From: CAZQKE01 sp964593865
GTDB lineage: Bacteria > Chloroflexota > Anaerolineae > JAAYZQ01
Direction of reading: 5' to 3'
DNA length: 21,284 nt
NCBI GenBank assembly: GCA_964593865.1
Contig: CAZQKE010000013.1
Coordinates: 1-21,284 of the forward strand
In this document: in pieces, positions 1-6,415 of the stretch
How the letters are laid out: each line of letters opens with the position of its first letter
Position numbering within the stretch: position 1 is the first letter of the stretch
Program-made: the position numbers and the translations under genes
The notes under the pieces: generated by a model
The model's database searches: none
What the model was told of the DNA's origin: nothing
The model's input: only the letters and a program-made list of their open reading frames with translations

Positions 1-157
1 GCCGCGCGGGACTTATGAGTACACCTACCTGATGCGGGCCGGTGTGCCGGGCACGTTCCAGGTCATTCCCGCCACGGCCTACCAGATGTACTTCCCGGAG
101 GTGTTCGGGCGGAGCGACGGGGGAAGGTTTGTGGTTGAGGAAGCGGGAAGTCGGTAA
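1..157 (+). CDS. Alpha-2-macroglobulin-like protein, C-terminal end (partial)
   Basis: The gene enters from the left edge. The frame starting at base 2 is open for 51 codons to TAA at 155-157. The visible tail reads GTYEYTYLMRAGVPGTFQV, then IPATAYQMYFPEVFGRSDGG, which is the characteristic C-terminal end (receptor-binding-like beta sandwich) of bacterial alpha-2-macroglobulins. These are large periplasmic or surface-anchored protease traps. Only the last domain fragment is visible, so the thioester and bait regions cannot be checked. A terminator follows 100 bases downstream, which separates this gene from the hydrogenase operon. The family call rests on pattern recognition of a conserved tail. 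Confidence 0.8.
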   Translation, partial: PRGTYEYTYLMRAGVPGTFQVIPATAYQMYFPEVFGRSDGGRFVVEEAGSR

Positions 158-256
158 ACTGGTGGATGGGGGGAGTTTCAAATGTATGGGTTGCGTGGAT
201 GCCGCCGGTGCATACGTGGCGGAATGCGAGAATTCGGTAGAACTTTGGCTGTGCAA

Positions 257-289
257 GGTGCGATGCCCTACAGGGGCGTCGCACCTTTT
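257..289 (+). terminator. Rho-independent terminator after the alpha-2-macroglobulin gene
   Basis: GGTGCGATGCCC (257-268) pairs with GGGCGTCGCACC (274-285) over 12 bp with one G-T wobble. The 5-nt loop is TACAG and the stem is followed directly by TTTT (286-289). It insulates the upstream gene from the hydrogenase promoter that starts 53 bases later. The bases between the stop at 157 and this hairpin hold no convincing gene. Confidence 0.85.
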
Positions 290-341
290 GTCATTCCAAT
301 ACGTCGCCCGCGATTTTTTGAAAAAGTTTCCGGCTGCCGGG

Positions 342-370
342 TTGACATGATGTCCAAAGCATGTTATAAT
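342..370 (+). promoter_or_regulatory. Perfect-consensus sigma-70 promoter of the hydrogenase operon
   Basis: TTGACA at 342-347 and TATAAT at 365-370 are separated by exactly 17 bp. Both hexamers match the sigma-70/SigA consensus at all positions. Transcription should start near 377, giving a leader of about 213 nt before hyaA. The strength of the core suggests high basal activity, with control exerted by a repressor or by the leader. I see no clear operator palindrome over the core. Confidence 0.85.
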
Positions 371-388
371 ATGCATTGCTTGATGGTT

Positions 389-438
389 GCCTATCTTTCT
401 TTACTCAGGGCTGAACAATCAGGAATAAAAAGATAGGC
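389..438 (+). promoter_or_regulatory. Leader hairpin 1 of the hydrogenase mRNA
   Basis: GCCTATCTTT (389-398) and AAAGATAGGC (429-438) form a perfect 10-bp inverted repeat around a 30-nt loop, beginning about 12 nt after the predicted transcription start. No T-tract follows, so it is not a simple terminator. TCAGGGCTGAA within the loop (405-415) recurs as TCAGGGCTAAA at 464-474. It could be a 5' stabiliser, a protein site or part of a larger switch. I do not match it to a known riboswitch class. Confidence 0.5.
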
Positions 439-538
439 TCTTACTAGAGGAAACCATTGAAAATCAGGGCTAAAGGCCGGCCCGCAGAAAAGGGGGGATG
501 CCAGGGGAAGAAAGGAGAAATGGCAGGTGGTGTCTGAT

Positions 539-564
539 GGCCGATGCGTGTCTGTGCGTCGGCC
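539..564 (+). promoter_or_regulatory. Leader hairpin 2 just upstream of the hyaA ribosome binding site
   Basis: GGCCGATGCG (539-548) pairs with TGCGTCGGCC (555-564) over 10 bp, including two G-T wobbles, with a 6-nt loop (TGTCTG). It ends about 9 nt before the strong AAGGAGGAGG site (573-582) that serves the ATG at 590. A stable stem so close to the Shine-Dalgarno site could influence translation initiation or define an mRNA processing end. Confidence 0.5.
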
Positions 565-589
565 CATTCATTAAGGAGGAGGAACACGT

Positions 590-1693
590 ATGGCCGATCA
601 TGCCCAACCTGGTTTGATGGAGGCACTCGCGCGAAAAGGAGTGTCCCGTCGTGACTTTCTCAAATTCTGTACCTTTATGGCCGGGACCCTTGCCTTACCG
701 GCCAGCATGACTTCCAAAGTAGTGCAGGCGTTGGAAAGCCCGAAACGCCCTCCCGTTGTCTGGCTGGAGTTCCAAGACTGCGCCGGAGACTCGGAAGCGT
801 TCCTGCGGGCTTCCCATCCTACCTTGATTGACATTGTACTTGATACCATCTCTCTGGACTACCACGAGACGATCATGGCCGCTGCCGGGCACCAGGCCGA
901 GGCCTTGCTGGACAAGACGGTGAAGGCCGGTGGTTATTTGGCCGTGGTTGAAGGAGCCATTCCCACCAACGATGGCGGCGTTTACTGCTGCATCGGCGGG
1001 CGAACGGCGGAGGAGATCGCCAAAGAGGTGGTCGGCAATGCAGCAGCAGCCATTGCCGTCGGGGCCTGTGCCGTGTGGGGTGGTTGGCCCTCGGCCAGTC
1101 CCAATCCCACCGGGGCCAAAGGCATCGGCGATATTGTCAAAGGAGTACCCATCGTCAATCTTCCCGGCTGCCCCCACAACGTGGTCAACTCGGTGGCGAC
1201 CATCGTCCATTACCTGACCTTCGGTTCCCTGCCTGCTACCGATAGCCAGGGTCGTCCCTTGTTCGCCTACGGCAAGCGCATCCATGACAACTGCGAGCGG
1301 CGCGGTCACTTTGACGCCGGGCAGTATGTGGAGGAATGGGGTGACGAGGGTCACCGCCAGGGTTGGTGCCTGTACAAGATGGGCTGCAAGGGGCCGGAAA
1401 CCTACATGAACTGCCCCACGGTGCGCTACAACGACGGCACCAACTGGCCTGTTGGCGCCGGTCACGGCTGCGTCGGCTGCGCCGAAGTCAACTTCTGGGA
1501 CAACATGTCGCCCTTCTATCGGCGGCTGCCCAACGTACCCGGCTTTGGTGTGGAAGCGACCGCCGACAAGGTCGGCCTGGCCCTTACCGGTCTGACCGCC
1601 GTAGGAATCGGCGCCCATGCCATCGGCAGTGCGGTGCGCAAAAAGGTAAAATCTGCGAAATCAACCCCTGAAGTTGTGGGAGAGGAGGACTAG
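590..1693 (+). CDS. hyaA: [NiFe] hydrogenase small subunit with Tat signal and Asp in the proximal cluster motif
   Basis: This 367-aa subunit carries the iron-sulfur relay of a group 1 uptake [NiFe] hydrogenase, passing electrons from H2 to the membrane. A Tat signal (SRRDFLK, residues 19-25, then a hydrophobic stretch) predicts export together with the large subunit. Proximal cluster positions are C64, D67, C133 (in GGVYCCIGG) and C194 (PGCPHN). The second cysteine of the usual CxxC is replaced by Asp (GAC at 788-790). Distal cluster residues are H232, C235, C260 and C266. Medial cluster residues are C275, C294 and C297. A hydrophobic segment near residues 328-350 fits the C-terminal membrane anchor. 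The start is set by AAGGAGGAGG at 573-582. It is first in the operon, 3 nt before hyaB. The Asp substitution recalls the 3Cys-1Asp proximal cluster of the actinobacterial-type (group 1h) enzyme of Ralstonia eutropha. Confidence 0.95.
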   Translation: MADHAQPGLMEALARKGVSRRDFLKFCTFMAGTLALPASMTSKVVQALESPKRPPVVWLEFQDCAGDSEAFLRASHPTLIDIVLDTISLDYHETIMAAAGHQAEALLDKTVKAGGYLAVVEGAIPTNDGGVYCCIGGRTAEEIAKEVVGNAAAAIAVGACAVWGGWPSASPNPTGAKGIGDIVKGVPIVNLPGCPHNVVNSVATIVHYLTFGSLPATDSQGRPLFAYGKRIHDNCERRGHFDAGQYVEEWGDEGHRQGWCLYKMGCKGPETYMNCPTVRYNDGTNWPVGAGHGCVGCAEVNFWDNMSPFYRRLPNVPGFGVEATADKVGLALTGLTAVGIGAHAIGSAVRKKVKSAKSTPEVVGEED

Positions 1694-1696
1694 ACC

Positions 1697-3415
1697 ATGG
1701 CCGAAAAGATCGCAATTGATCCCGTCACCAGAATCGAGGGACACCTGCGCATCGAGGCCCAGGTCGAAGGCGGAAAAGTAACCGACGCCTGGAGCTCCAG
1801 CACCATGTTCCGAGGCATGGAGTTGGTGCTCCGGGGGCGGGATCCGCGCGACGCCTGGGTCTTTGCCCAGCGGATATGAGGCGTCTGAACGACGGTTCAC
1901 GCCCTCTGCTCCGTGCGAGCAGTCGAAGACGCCCTCGGAATCCAGATCCCCGAAAACGCCCGCCTGATCCGCAACATCATGGAGGGGATCCAGTACATTC
2001 AGGACCATGTCATTCACTTTTACCATCTCCACGCCTTGGACTGGGTGGATATTGTCAGCGCCCTGAGCGCAGATCCGGCCAAGACCGCCTCCCTGGCCCA
2101 GTCCATTTCTGATTGGCCCAAATCGAGCACAGCCTATTTCAAAGGCATCCAGGACCGGGTTGCCGCCTTTGTGGAAAGCGGGCAACTGGGCATCTTTGAC
2201 GGCGCCTACTGGGGCCACCCGGCCTATCGGCTTCCTCCGGAGGCCAACCTGATGGCCGTAGCCCACTACCTGGAGGCCCTGGATTGGCAGCGGGATGTCA
2301 TCCGCGTCCAGGCCATCTTTGGGGCCAAAAACCCCCATCCTCAGACCTACTTGGTGGGCGGTATGGCCTGCCCGGTGGACCCCAACAGCCAGAACGCCAT
2401 CAACGCCGAACGGCTGGGCCTGGTGCAGAAACTCTTTGCCAAAGCCCGCACCTTTGTCGAACAGGTCTACATCCCCGATCTGCTGGCCATCGCTTCCTTC
2501 TACAAGGAATGGGCCGGTTACGGCGGCGGGCTGGGCAACTATATGGCCTACGGCGATTTCCCCATGACCGCCACCAAGAGCAGCAACGACCCCGGCAACC
2601 TGTTCCTGCCGCGCGGCATCATCTGGGATAAAGACCTGAACACCGTCCACCCGGTGGACCAGCAAAAGATCGCCGAGTATGTCACCCACTCCTGGTTCAA
2701 ATATGACGACAACAACAAGGCGTTGCATCCCTGGGACGGTGTGACCGAACCTTACTATACCGGTCCTAAACCGCCGTATGAGTGGTTGGAAACCGATGAC
2801 AAGTACAGCTGGATCAAATCGCCGCGCTACGACGGCAAGCCTGTGGAGGTCGGCCCGCTGGCCCGGATGCTGGTGGCCTACGCTTCCGGTCACGAGCGGG
2901 TGCGGTACTGGGTCGATACCGCGCTCCAGAAGCTGGAGGTCGGCCCGGAGGCCCTCTTCTCCACCCTGGGCCGCACGGCCGCCCGCGGCATCGAAACGGT
3001 TGTCATCGCCGAAAAGGTCACCGATTGGGTGGACGAATTGACGGAAAACATCGGCAGCGGCGACCTGCGCATCCACGAGACGGAGCATTGGGACCCCAAG
3101 ACCTGGCCCAAAGAGGCTATGGGCTGGGGCTGGACCGAGGCGCCGCGCGGGGCGCTGGGCCACTGGGTCCGCATCAAGGACGGGGCCATTGAAAACTATC
3201 AGGCCATCGTGCCCAGCACCTGGAACGCTTCGCCCCGCGACGCCAACGGCCAACGGGGCGCGTATGAGGCAGCCCTGCTCGATACACCGGTCGCCGATCC
3301 GGAAAAACCGATTGAGATCCTGCGCACCGTCCACTCCTTTGACCCGTGCATGGCTTGCGCCGTGCATGTCACCGATCCGGACCGCCGGGAGATCACCCGC
3401 ATTCGGATCATCTAA
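1697..3415 (+). CDS. hyaB: [NiFe] hydrogenase large subunit, putative double-selenocysteine (UxxU) protein
   Basis: The catalytic subunit (572 aa if read through) splits H2 at the Ni-Fe site. The frame is continuous from ATG 1697 to TAA 3415 except for TGA at codons 61 and 64. These sit exactly at the two cysteines of the L1 motif: the text reads RI-U-GV-U-TTVHALCSVRAVEDA, where the family has RICGVCTTVHALASVRAVEDA. Protein similarity is unbroken on both sides (MFRGMELVLRGRDPRDAW before; HFYHLHALDWVD and GGMACPVDP after). The C-terminal L2 motif DPCMACAVH is intact with Cys551, Cys554 and His557, followed by a 15-residue tail for removal by HyaD. A SECIS-like hairpin lies at 1880-1933. Other genes nearby use TGA as stop. 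I infer Sec61 and Sec64. A standard gene caller would split this into a 60-aa piece and a GTG-started 500-aa piece lacking L1. A decayed pseudogene is much less likely. GGAGG at 1684-1688 serves the start. Confidence 0.88.
1880..1933 (+). promoter_or_regulatory. Putative bacterial SECIS element inside hyaB
   Basis: The apical stem TGCTC (1907-1911) pairs with GAGCA (1917-1921) around the 5-nt loop CGTGC. The lower pairing is CGAC (1890-1893) with GTCG (1922-1925), and the outer stem is GGCGTCT (1880-1886) with AGACGCC (1927-1933). The loop starts 23 nt after the second TGA and 32 nt after the first. Both distances lie within the 16-37 nt range described for bacterial SECIS elements, and a G is present in the first two loop bases. 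A 13-nt left-side bulge (1894-1906) weakens the model. Codon 71 is TGC (Cys), where the family usually has Ala, and it forms part of the apical stem, so RNA structure may have shaped the protein. Confidence 0.65.
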
Positions 3416-3427
3416 GGAGGTGGCGAA

Positions 3428-4126
3428 ATGAGTGAACACGCCGAGACGTTCGCCCGTCGCTACGTCTGGCAACCGGTGGTGCGTTGGTACCACTGGATCA
3501 ACGTGCTGTGCATGTTCATCTTGGCCGTCACCGGCTACTATATCGGCAATCCCTTTGGCAACGTTCGGGGGATGGCCGAGCCTTACGTCACCGGCACGGT
3601 GCGCTTTGTCCACTATATCGCCGCCATCGTCTTGGCCTTGATCCTGATCGTGCGTCTCTATTGGGCCTTTGTGGGCAATCGCTATGCCCGTTGGGGTGGC
3701 CTTTTGCCCCTCAACAAAGTGCGGGGACGAGACGTGATCCGGCAGGCCAAGTACTACCTCTTTTTGTCCTCGGAGCGACCGCCGTATGTGGGCCACAACC
3801 CGGTGGCCGGGCTGTCCTACATCTTTTTGTGGGTGATTACCATCATCCAGGGCATCACCGGCCTGGCCCTCAACGCCGAGGCCAACCCCAACGGCTTCTG
3901 GATGGCGACCTTTGGCTGGACCTTCCGCCTGGCTTCCAACCAGACGATGCGCATGATCCACCATTCGTTGCTGTGGATCTTTATCATCTTTTTCCTGGTC
4001 CACCTCTACATGGCCGTCCTGGGCGATGTGGAGGAGCAGGATGGACTGATGACCAGCATCGTCAGCGGCTTCAAATGGCCTCACTTTAAGCGGTCGGCGG
4101 AGGATGAGATTGCCGAGATGCAATGA
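3428..4126 (+). CDS. hyaC: Hydrogenase cytochrome b subunit (HyaC/HupC type)
   Basis: This 232-aa integral membrane di-haem cytochrome b takes electrons from the small-subunit cluster relay and passes them to quinone. About four transmembrane helices are visible, near residues 24-40, 60-82, 128-148 and 180-199. Candidate haem ligands are H22 (RWYHW), H62 (FVHYI), H178/H179 (MIHHSLLW) and H192 (LVHLY). GHNPVAG (122-128) is typical of the family. A near-ideal AAGGAGGTG site (3414-3422) overlaps the hyaB stop and lies 5 nt before the ATG, so translation is probably coupled and strong. Its presence places the enzyme among membrane-bound respiratory uptake hydrogenases. The 3' end overlaps hyaD by ATGA. 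Confidence 0.93.
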   Translation: MSEHAETFARRYVWQPVVRWYHWINVLCMFILAVTGYYIGNPFGNVRGMAEPYVTGTVRFVHYIAAIVLALILIVRLYWAFVGNRYARWGGLLPLNKVRGRDVIRQAKYYLFLSSERPPYVGHNPVAGLSYIFLWVITIIQGITGLALNAEANPNGFWMATFGWTFRLASNQTMRMIHHSLLWIFIIFFLVHLYMAVLGDVEEQDGLMTSIVSGFKWPHFKRSAEDEIAEMQ

Positions 4127-4629
4127 GACCTGACGGGTCCGGTGAAACGCTGGTGCTCGGCCTGGGCAACATCCTCCTCGGCGATGAGGGGGTTGGCGTC
4201 CGCGTCGTCGAACGCCTGCTGGAACGCTACGAGTTCCCGGAGGGGGTCCGGGTCATGGACGGGGGAACCCTGGGCCTGGACCTCCTCCCCTATCTGGAGG
4301 ACGCCCGCCGCCTGCTGGTCATTGACGCCGTGCAGGCCCGCAAGCCCGCCGGTACGCTGGTGCGCCTGACCGGCGACGAAATCCCCGCTTTTCTGGATGC
4401 TTCCAAAGTCTCGCCCCACCAGGAGGGGCTGCAAGACCTGCTGGCCGTGGCCATCCTCAAAGGCTACCTGCCCGATGAAGTAGTCTTTTGGGGGGCGCAG
4501 GTAGGCTCCATGGGCGTCAGCCTGGACCTCAGCCCCGCCGTCGCCGCCCAGGTAGATGTCCTGGTCGAAAAGGCTTTGGCCGAGCTGGCCCGTTGGGGCA
4601 TCGAGCCGCGCCCTAGATCCTCGTGTTGA
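4123..4629 (+). CDS. hyaD: Hydrogenase maturation protease (HyaD/HybD family)
   Basis: This 168-aa nickel-dependent endopeptidase removes the C-terminal tail of the large subunit after the Ni-Fe centre is built, here most likely the 15 residues after His557 of HyaB. The N-terminal motif is GLGNILLGDEGVGV. The usual metal-sensing residues are visible as E22 (GDEG), D68 (VIDAV) and H99 (SPHQ). Length is normal for the family. The ATG at 4123 overlaps the hyaC stop as ATGA, and the gene's own stop overlaps the next start as TGATG. The partner large subunit apparently has Sec in L1 but normal Cys in L2, so this protease would recognise a conventional L2/tail region. Confidence 0.93.
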   Translation: MRPDGSGETLVLGLGNILLGDEGVGVRVVERLLERYEFPEGVRVMDGGTLGLDLLPYLEDARRLLVIDAVQARKPAGTLVRLTGDEIPAFLDASKVSPHQEGLQDLLAVAILKGYLPDEVVFWGAQVGSMGVSLDLSPAVAAQVDVLVEKALAELARWGIEPRPRSSC

Positions 4630-5690
4630 TGTCCCGGCAATCCTCATCCTGCCGCGTAGCCCTCATCCGAGGGGATGACCGTTACGGCAATGTCGCCCAA
4701 GCCCTGGAGCAGATCGCCGCCGACCTTGATCTGCGCGGCGTGAGACGGGTGTTGATCAAGCCCAACTTTGTCGTCACCCATATCCCCCTGGCTGCCACCC
4801 ACGTAGAGGCCGTGCGGGCCGTGCTTGATTTCCTCCGCGCCCGCTACGACGGTCCCATCACCGTCGCCGAAGGTCCCTCGGTCCAGCGGGCGGCCGAAGG
4901 ATTCCGCGCCTATGGCTATGAACCCCTGGTCAAATCCCACGGCGTCACCCTGGCCGACCTGAACGACGACGAACCCTACCCGGTGACGGTCTATGACCGG
5001 CGTTTGCGCCCCCTGCGCCTGCACCTGGCCCGCAGCGTGGTGGAAAGCGACTTTCGCATTTCGGTCGGGCCGCCCAAAACCCACGATGTGGTGATCGTCA
5101 CCCTGAGCCTGAAAAATATGGTCATGGGCAGCCTCATCAGCCGCCATACCCACCAGGCCCCCGCCTCCGGTTTGAGCCTGGAGCGGATCAAGCAGCTCCT
5201 GTGGCGGCTGGTCCCCCAAAAAGTGCGCCGTCTGCCCCCCGCCGAATGGCTGACCTTCCGGGCCATGAGCCGCGAACCCAGCGACAAGATGCGAATGCAC
5301 CAGAGCTACCCGGTCATCAACCTCAACCTGGCCCTCATCGCTCCCCTGGTCAAGCCCCATCTGGCGGTCATTGACGCTTTTGAAGCTATGGAGGGCGACG
5401 GTCCGACCCACGGCACGGCGGTTCCCCTGCACCTGGCCCTGGCCTCCACCGACGCCCTGGCCGCCGATGTGGTGGGCACGACGCTGATGGGCTTTGACCC
5501 CGACGATGTGGGCTATCTCCACTACTGCAAGCATCTGGCCCTGGGCGAAGGCGACCTGGAACGGATCCGAATCGTGGGCAATGCAACCCTGACCGATTGC
5601 ATCCACCCCTTCCGGCCCCATTCTACCTACCGCCGCCAACGTCGCTGGCAGCTGGCAGGCGCCGAGCGGTATCTGATGTCGCATCCATGA
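4629..5690 (+). CDS. DUF362 domain protein in the hydrogenase operon
   Basis: This 353-aa protein matches the DUF362 family pattern: VLIKPNFV near the N terminus, a central ISVGPPKTHDVVIVTLSLKN segment, and AVIDAFEAMEGDGPTHG towards the C terminus. Unlike many relatives it has no added CxxCxxC ferredoxin domain. The family has no firmly established general function. I place the start at ATG 4629, overlapping the hyaD stop as TGATG; a GTG six bases upstream (4623) is also possible. No good Shine-Dalgarno site is present, so translational coupling to hyaD is likely. Position directly after hyaD and before an acetyltransferase suggests a role linked to the hydrogenase, such as assembly or electron transfer, but this is inference from context only. 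Confidence 0.85.
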   Translation: MSRQSSSCRVALIRGDDRYGNVAQALEQIAADLDLRGVRRVLIKPNFVVTHIPLAATHVEAVRAVLDFLRARYDGPITVAEGPSVQRAAEGFRAYGYEPLVKSHGVTLADLNDDEPYPVTVYDRRLRPLRLHLARSVVESDFRISVGPPKTHDVVIVTLSLKNMVMGSLISRHTHQAPASGLSLERIKQLLWRLVPQKVRRLPPAEWLTFRAMSREPSDKMRMHQSYPVINLNLALIAPLVKPHLAVIDAFEAMEGDGPTHGTAVPLHLALASTDALAADVVGTTLMGFDPDDVGYLHYCKHLALGEGDLERIRIVGNATLTDCIHPFRPHSTYRRQRRWQLAGAERYLMSHP

Positions 5691-6253
5691 GATCGGACTA
5701 TATCATCCGCCCTGCTGCACCGACCGACCTGGATCGGCTGGTCGCATTGGTTTTGGCCCTGCAACGACACGTAGAAATGAGCGATCCGGCCTTGTGGCGG
5801 CTGACCGAACAGGCCCAAAAGGACCTGCCGGAGCGGCTCGCCGCCCGCCTGGACGACGCCGTCACCCGCATTTTAGTTGCAGAACACCGCCGAGACGGCG
5901 TGGTGGGCGTCCTGGTAGGCCGGGTGATGGCCGATGAGCGATACATCCCCGCCCGGATGGGGTTTATCGAGCAAGTGTTCGTCGCCGAGGGCCACCGACG
6001 GCAGGGCGTGGGCGTCCGGCTGGTGGCCGAAATCTGCCGCTTTTTCGCCGAGCGAGGAGTGGACGACATTTCGCTGCGCTACGCCGTGGGCAACGAGGGA
6101 GCCGTCCGTTTCTGGGCGGCCCTGGGCTTTGCGCCGCGCATCGTCACCGCCGGAACCACGCGACAGGCACTGGCAGCGCGGCTCGGTACATTTATCGCCC
6201 CCAATGCAGGATCCGCTGCAGAGACGCCGGATGTGCCGGGAAAAACCGTGTGA
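5687..6253 (+). CDS. GNAT family N-acetyltransferase
   Basis: This 188-aa protein has the GNAT fold signature. The N terminus IIRPAAPTDLDRLVAL is typical of the family. Motif A is FVAEGHRRQGVGVRLVAEI, with the RRQGVG acetyl-CoA pyrophosphate loop near residues 104-109, and motif B includes NEGAVRFWAALGF. The ATG at 5687 overlaps the DUF362 stop as ATGA, which decides the start over an in-frame upstream ATG at 5597. It is the last gene of the hydrogenase operon. The substrate is unknown. The C-terminal tail of about 25 residues is low in recognisable structure. A small hairpin (AACCG/CGGTT) around the stop codon could be a weak transcript end but is not convincing. Confidence 0.88.
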   Translation: MRSDYIIRPAAPTDLDRLVALVLALQRHVEMSDPALWRLTEQAQKDLPERLAARLDDAVTRILVAEHRRDGVVGVLVGRVMADERYIPARMGFIEQVFVAEGHRRQGVGVRLVAEICRFFAERGVDDISLRYAVGNEGAVRFWAALGFAPRIVTAGTTRQALAARLGTFIAPNAGSAAETPDVPGKTV

Positions 6254-6333
6254 GATCGGTTGTTTCTTGGTAGATTCTGCTTCTGCGGTGTGAGGCCTGT
6301 GAGTACACTTTGCCCTGGGTGCGGCGGGTCAGA

Positions 6334-6362
6334 TTGCCTTCCGCCGGGGAATATGCTATAAT
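6334..6362 (+). promoter_or_regulatory. Sigma-70 promoter for the coiled-coil gene
   Basis: TTGCCT (6334-6339) and TATAAT (6357-6362) are 17 bp apart. The predicted start near 6369 gives a short leader before the GGAAAGGAG site and the ATG at 6416. This may also drive gltX-glnS downstream, because no terminator is seen between 6937 and 6956. Confidence 0.75.
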
Positions 6363-6415
6363 CCTGCGGAAAGGGATGGCCGTCGGCAAGTTTGGATGGA
6401 AAGGAGAAGTGAGCC

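Noticed and set aside
182..436. Open frame across the terminator and hydrogenase promoter
   Set aside because: It would span a clear terminator and a perfect promoter, has no ribosome binding site and no protein-like composition.
441..500. Resemblance of the leader (AAACC...GGGCTAAAGGCC) to a GEMM-type cyclic di-GMP riboswitch
   Set aside because: The conserved GGACGCAAAGCC core and expected stems are missing, so the resemblance is too weak to name a class.
1877..1888. General reassignment of TGA to a sense codon in this organism
   Set aside because: hyaC, hyaD, the DUF362 gene, the GNAT gene, gltX, obgE and nadD all end in TGA at the expected protein length, so TGA is a normal stop here.
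1697..3415. hyaB as a pseudogene or as two separate genes
   Set aside because: The only disruptions are two TGAs placed exactly at the L1 Cys codons. The remaining 500+ codons, the L2 motif, the cleavable tail and the partner genes are all intact, and a SECIS-like stem follows.
1661..4123. 820-codon open frame on the minus strand opposite hyaA-hyaC
   Set aside because: It is a codon-bias shadow of the hydrogenase genes with low-complexity His/Gly/Asp-rich translation and no recognisable domain.
4623..4628. GTG 4623 as the DUF362 start
   Set aside because: The ATG at 4629 forms the TGATG coupling seen elsewhere in this operon and gives a normal N terminus. GTG has no better ribosome binding site.
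6240..6265. Terminator at the end of the hydrogenase operon (AACCG/CGGTT around the GNAT stop)
   Set aside because: The stem has only about 5 GC-containing pairs and an 8-nt loop, with an interrupted T run. It is too weak to annotate as a terminator.
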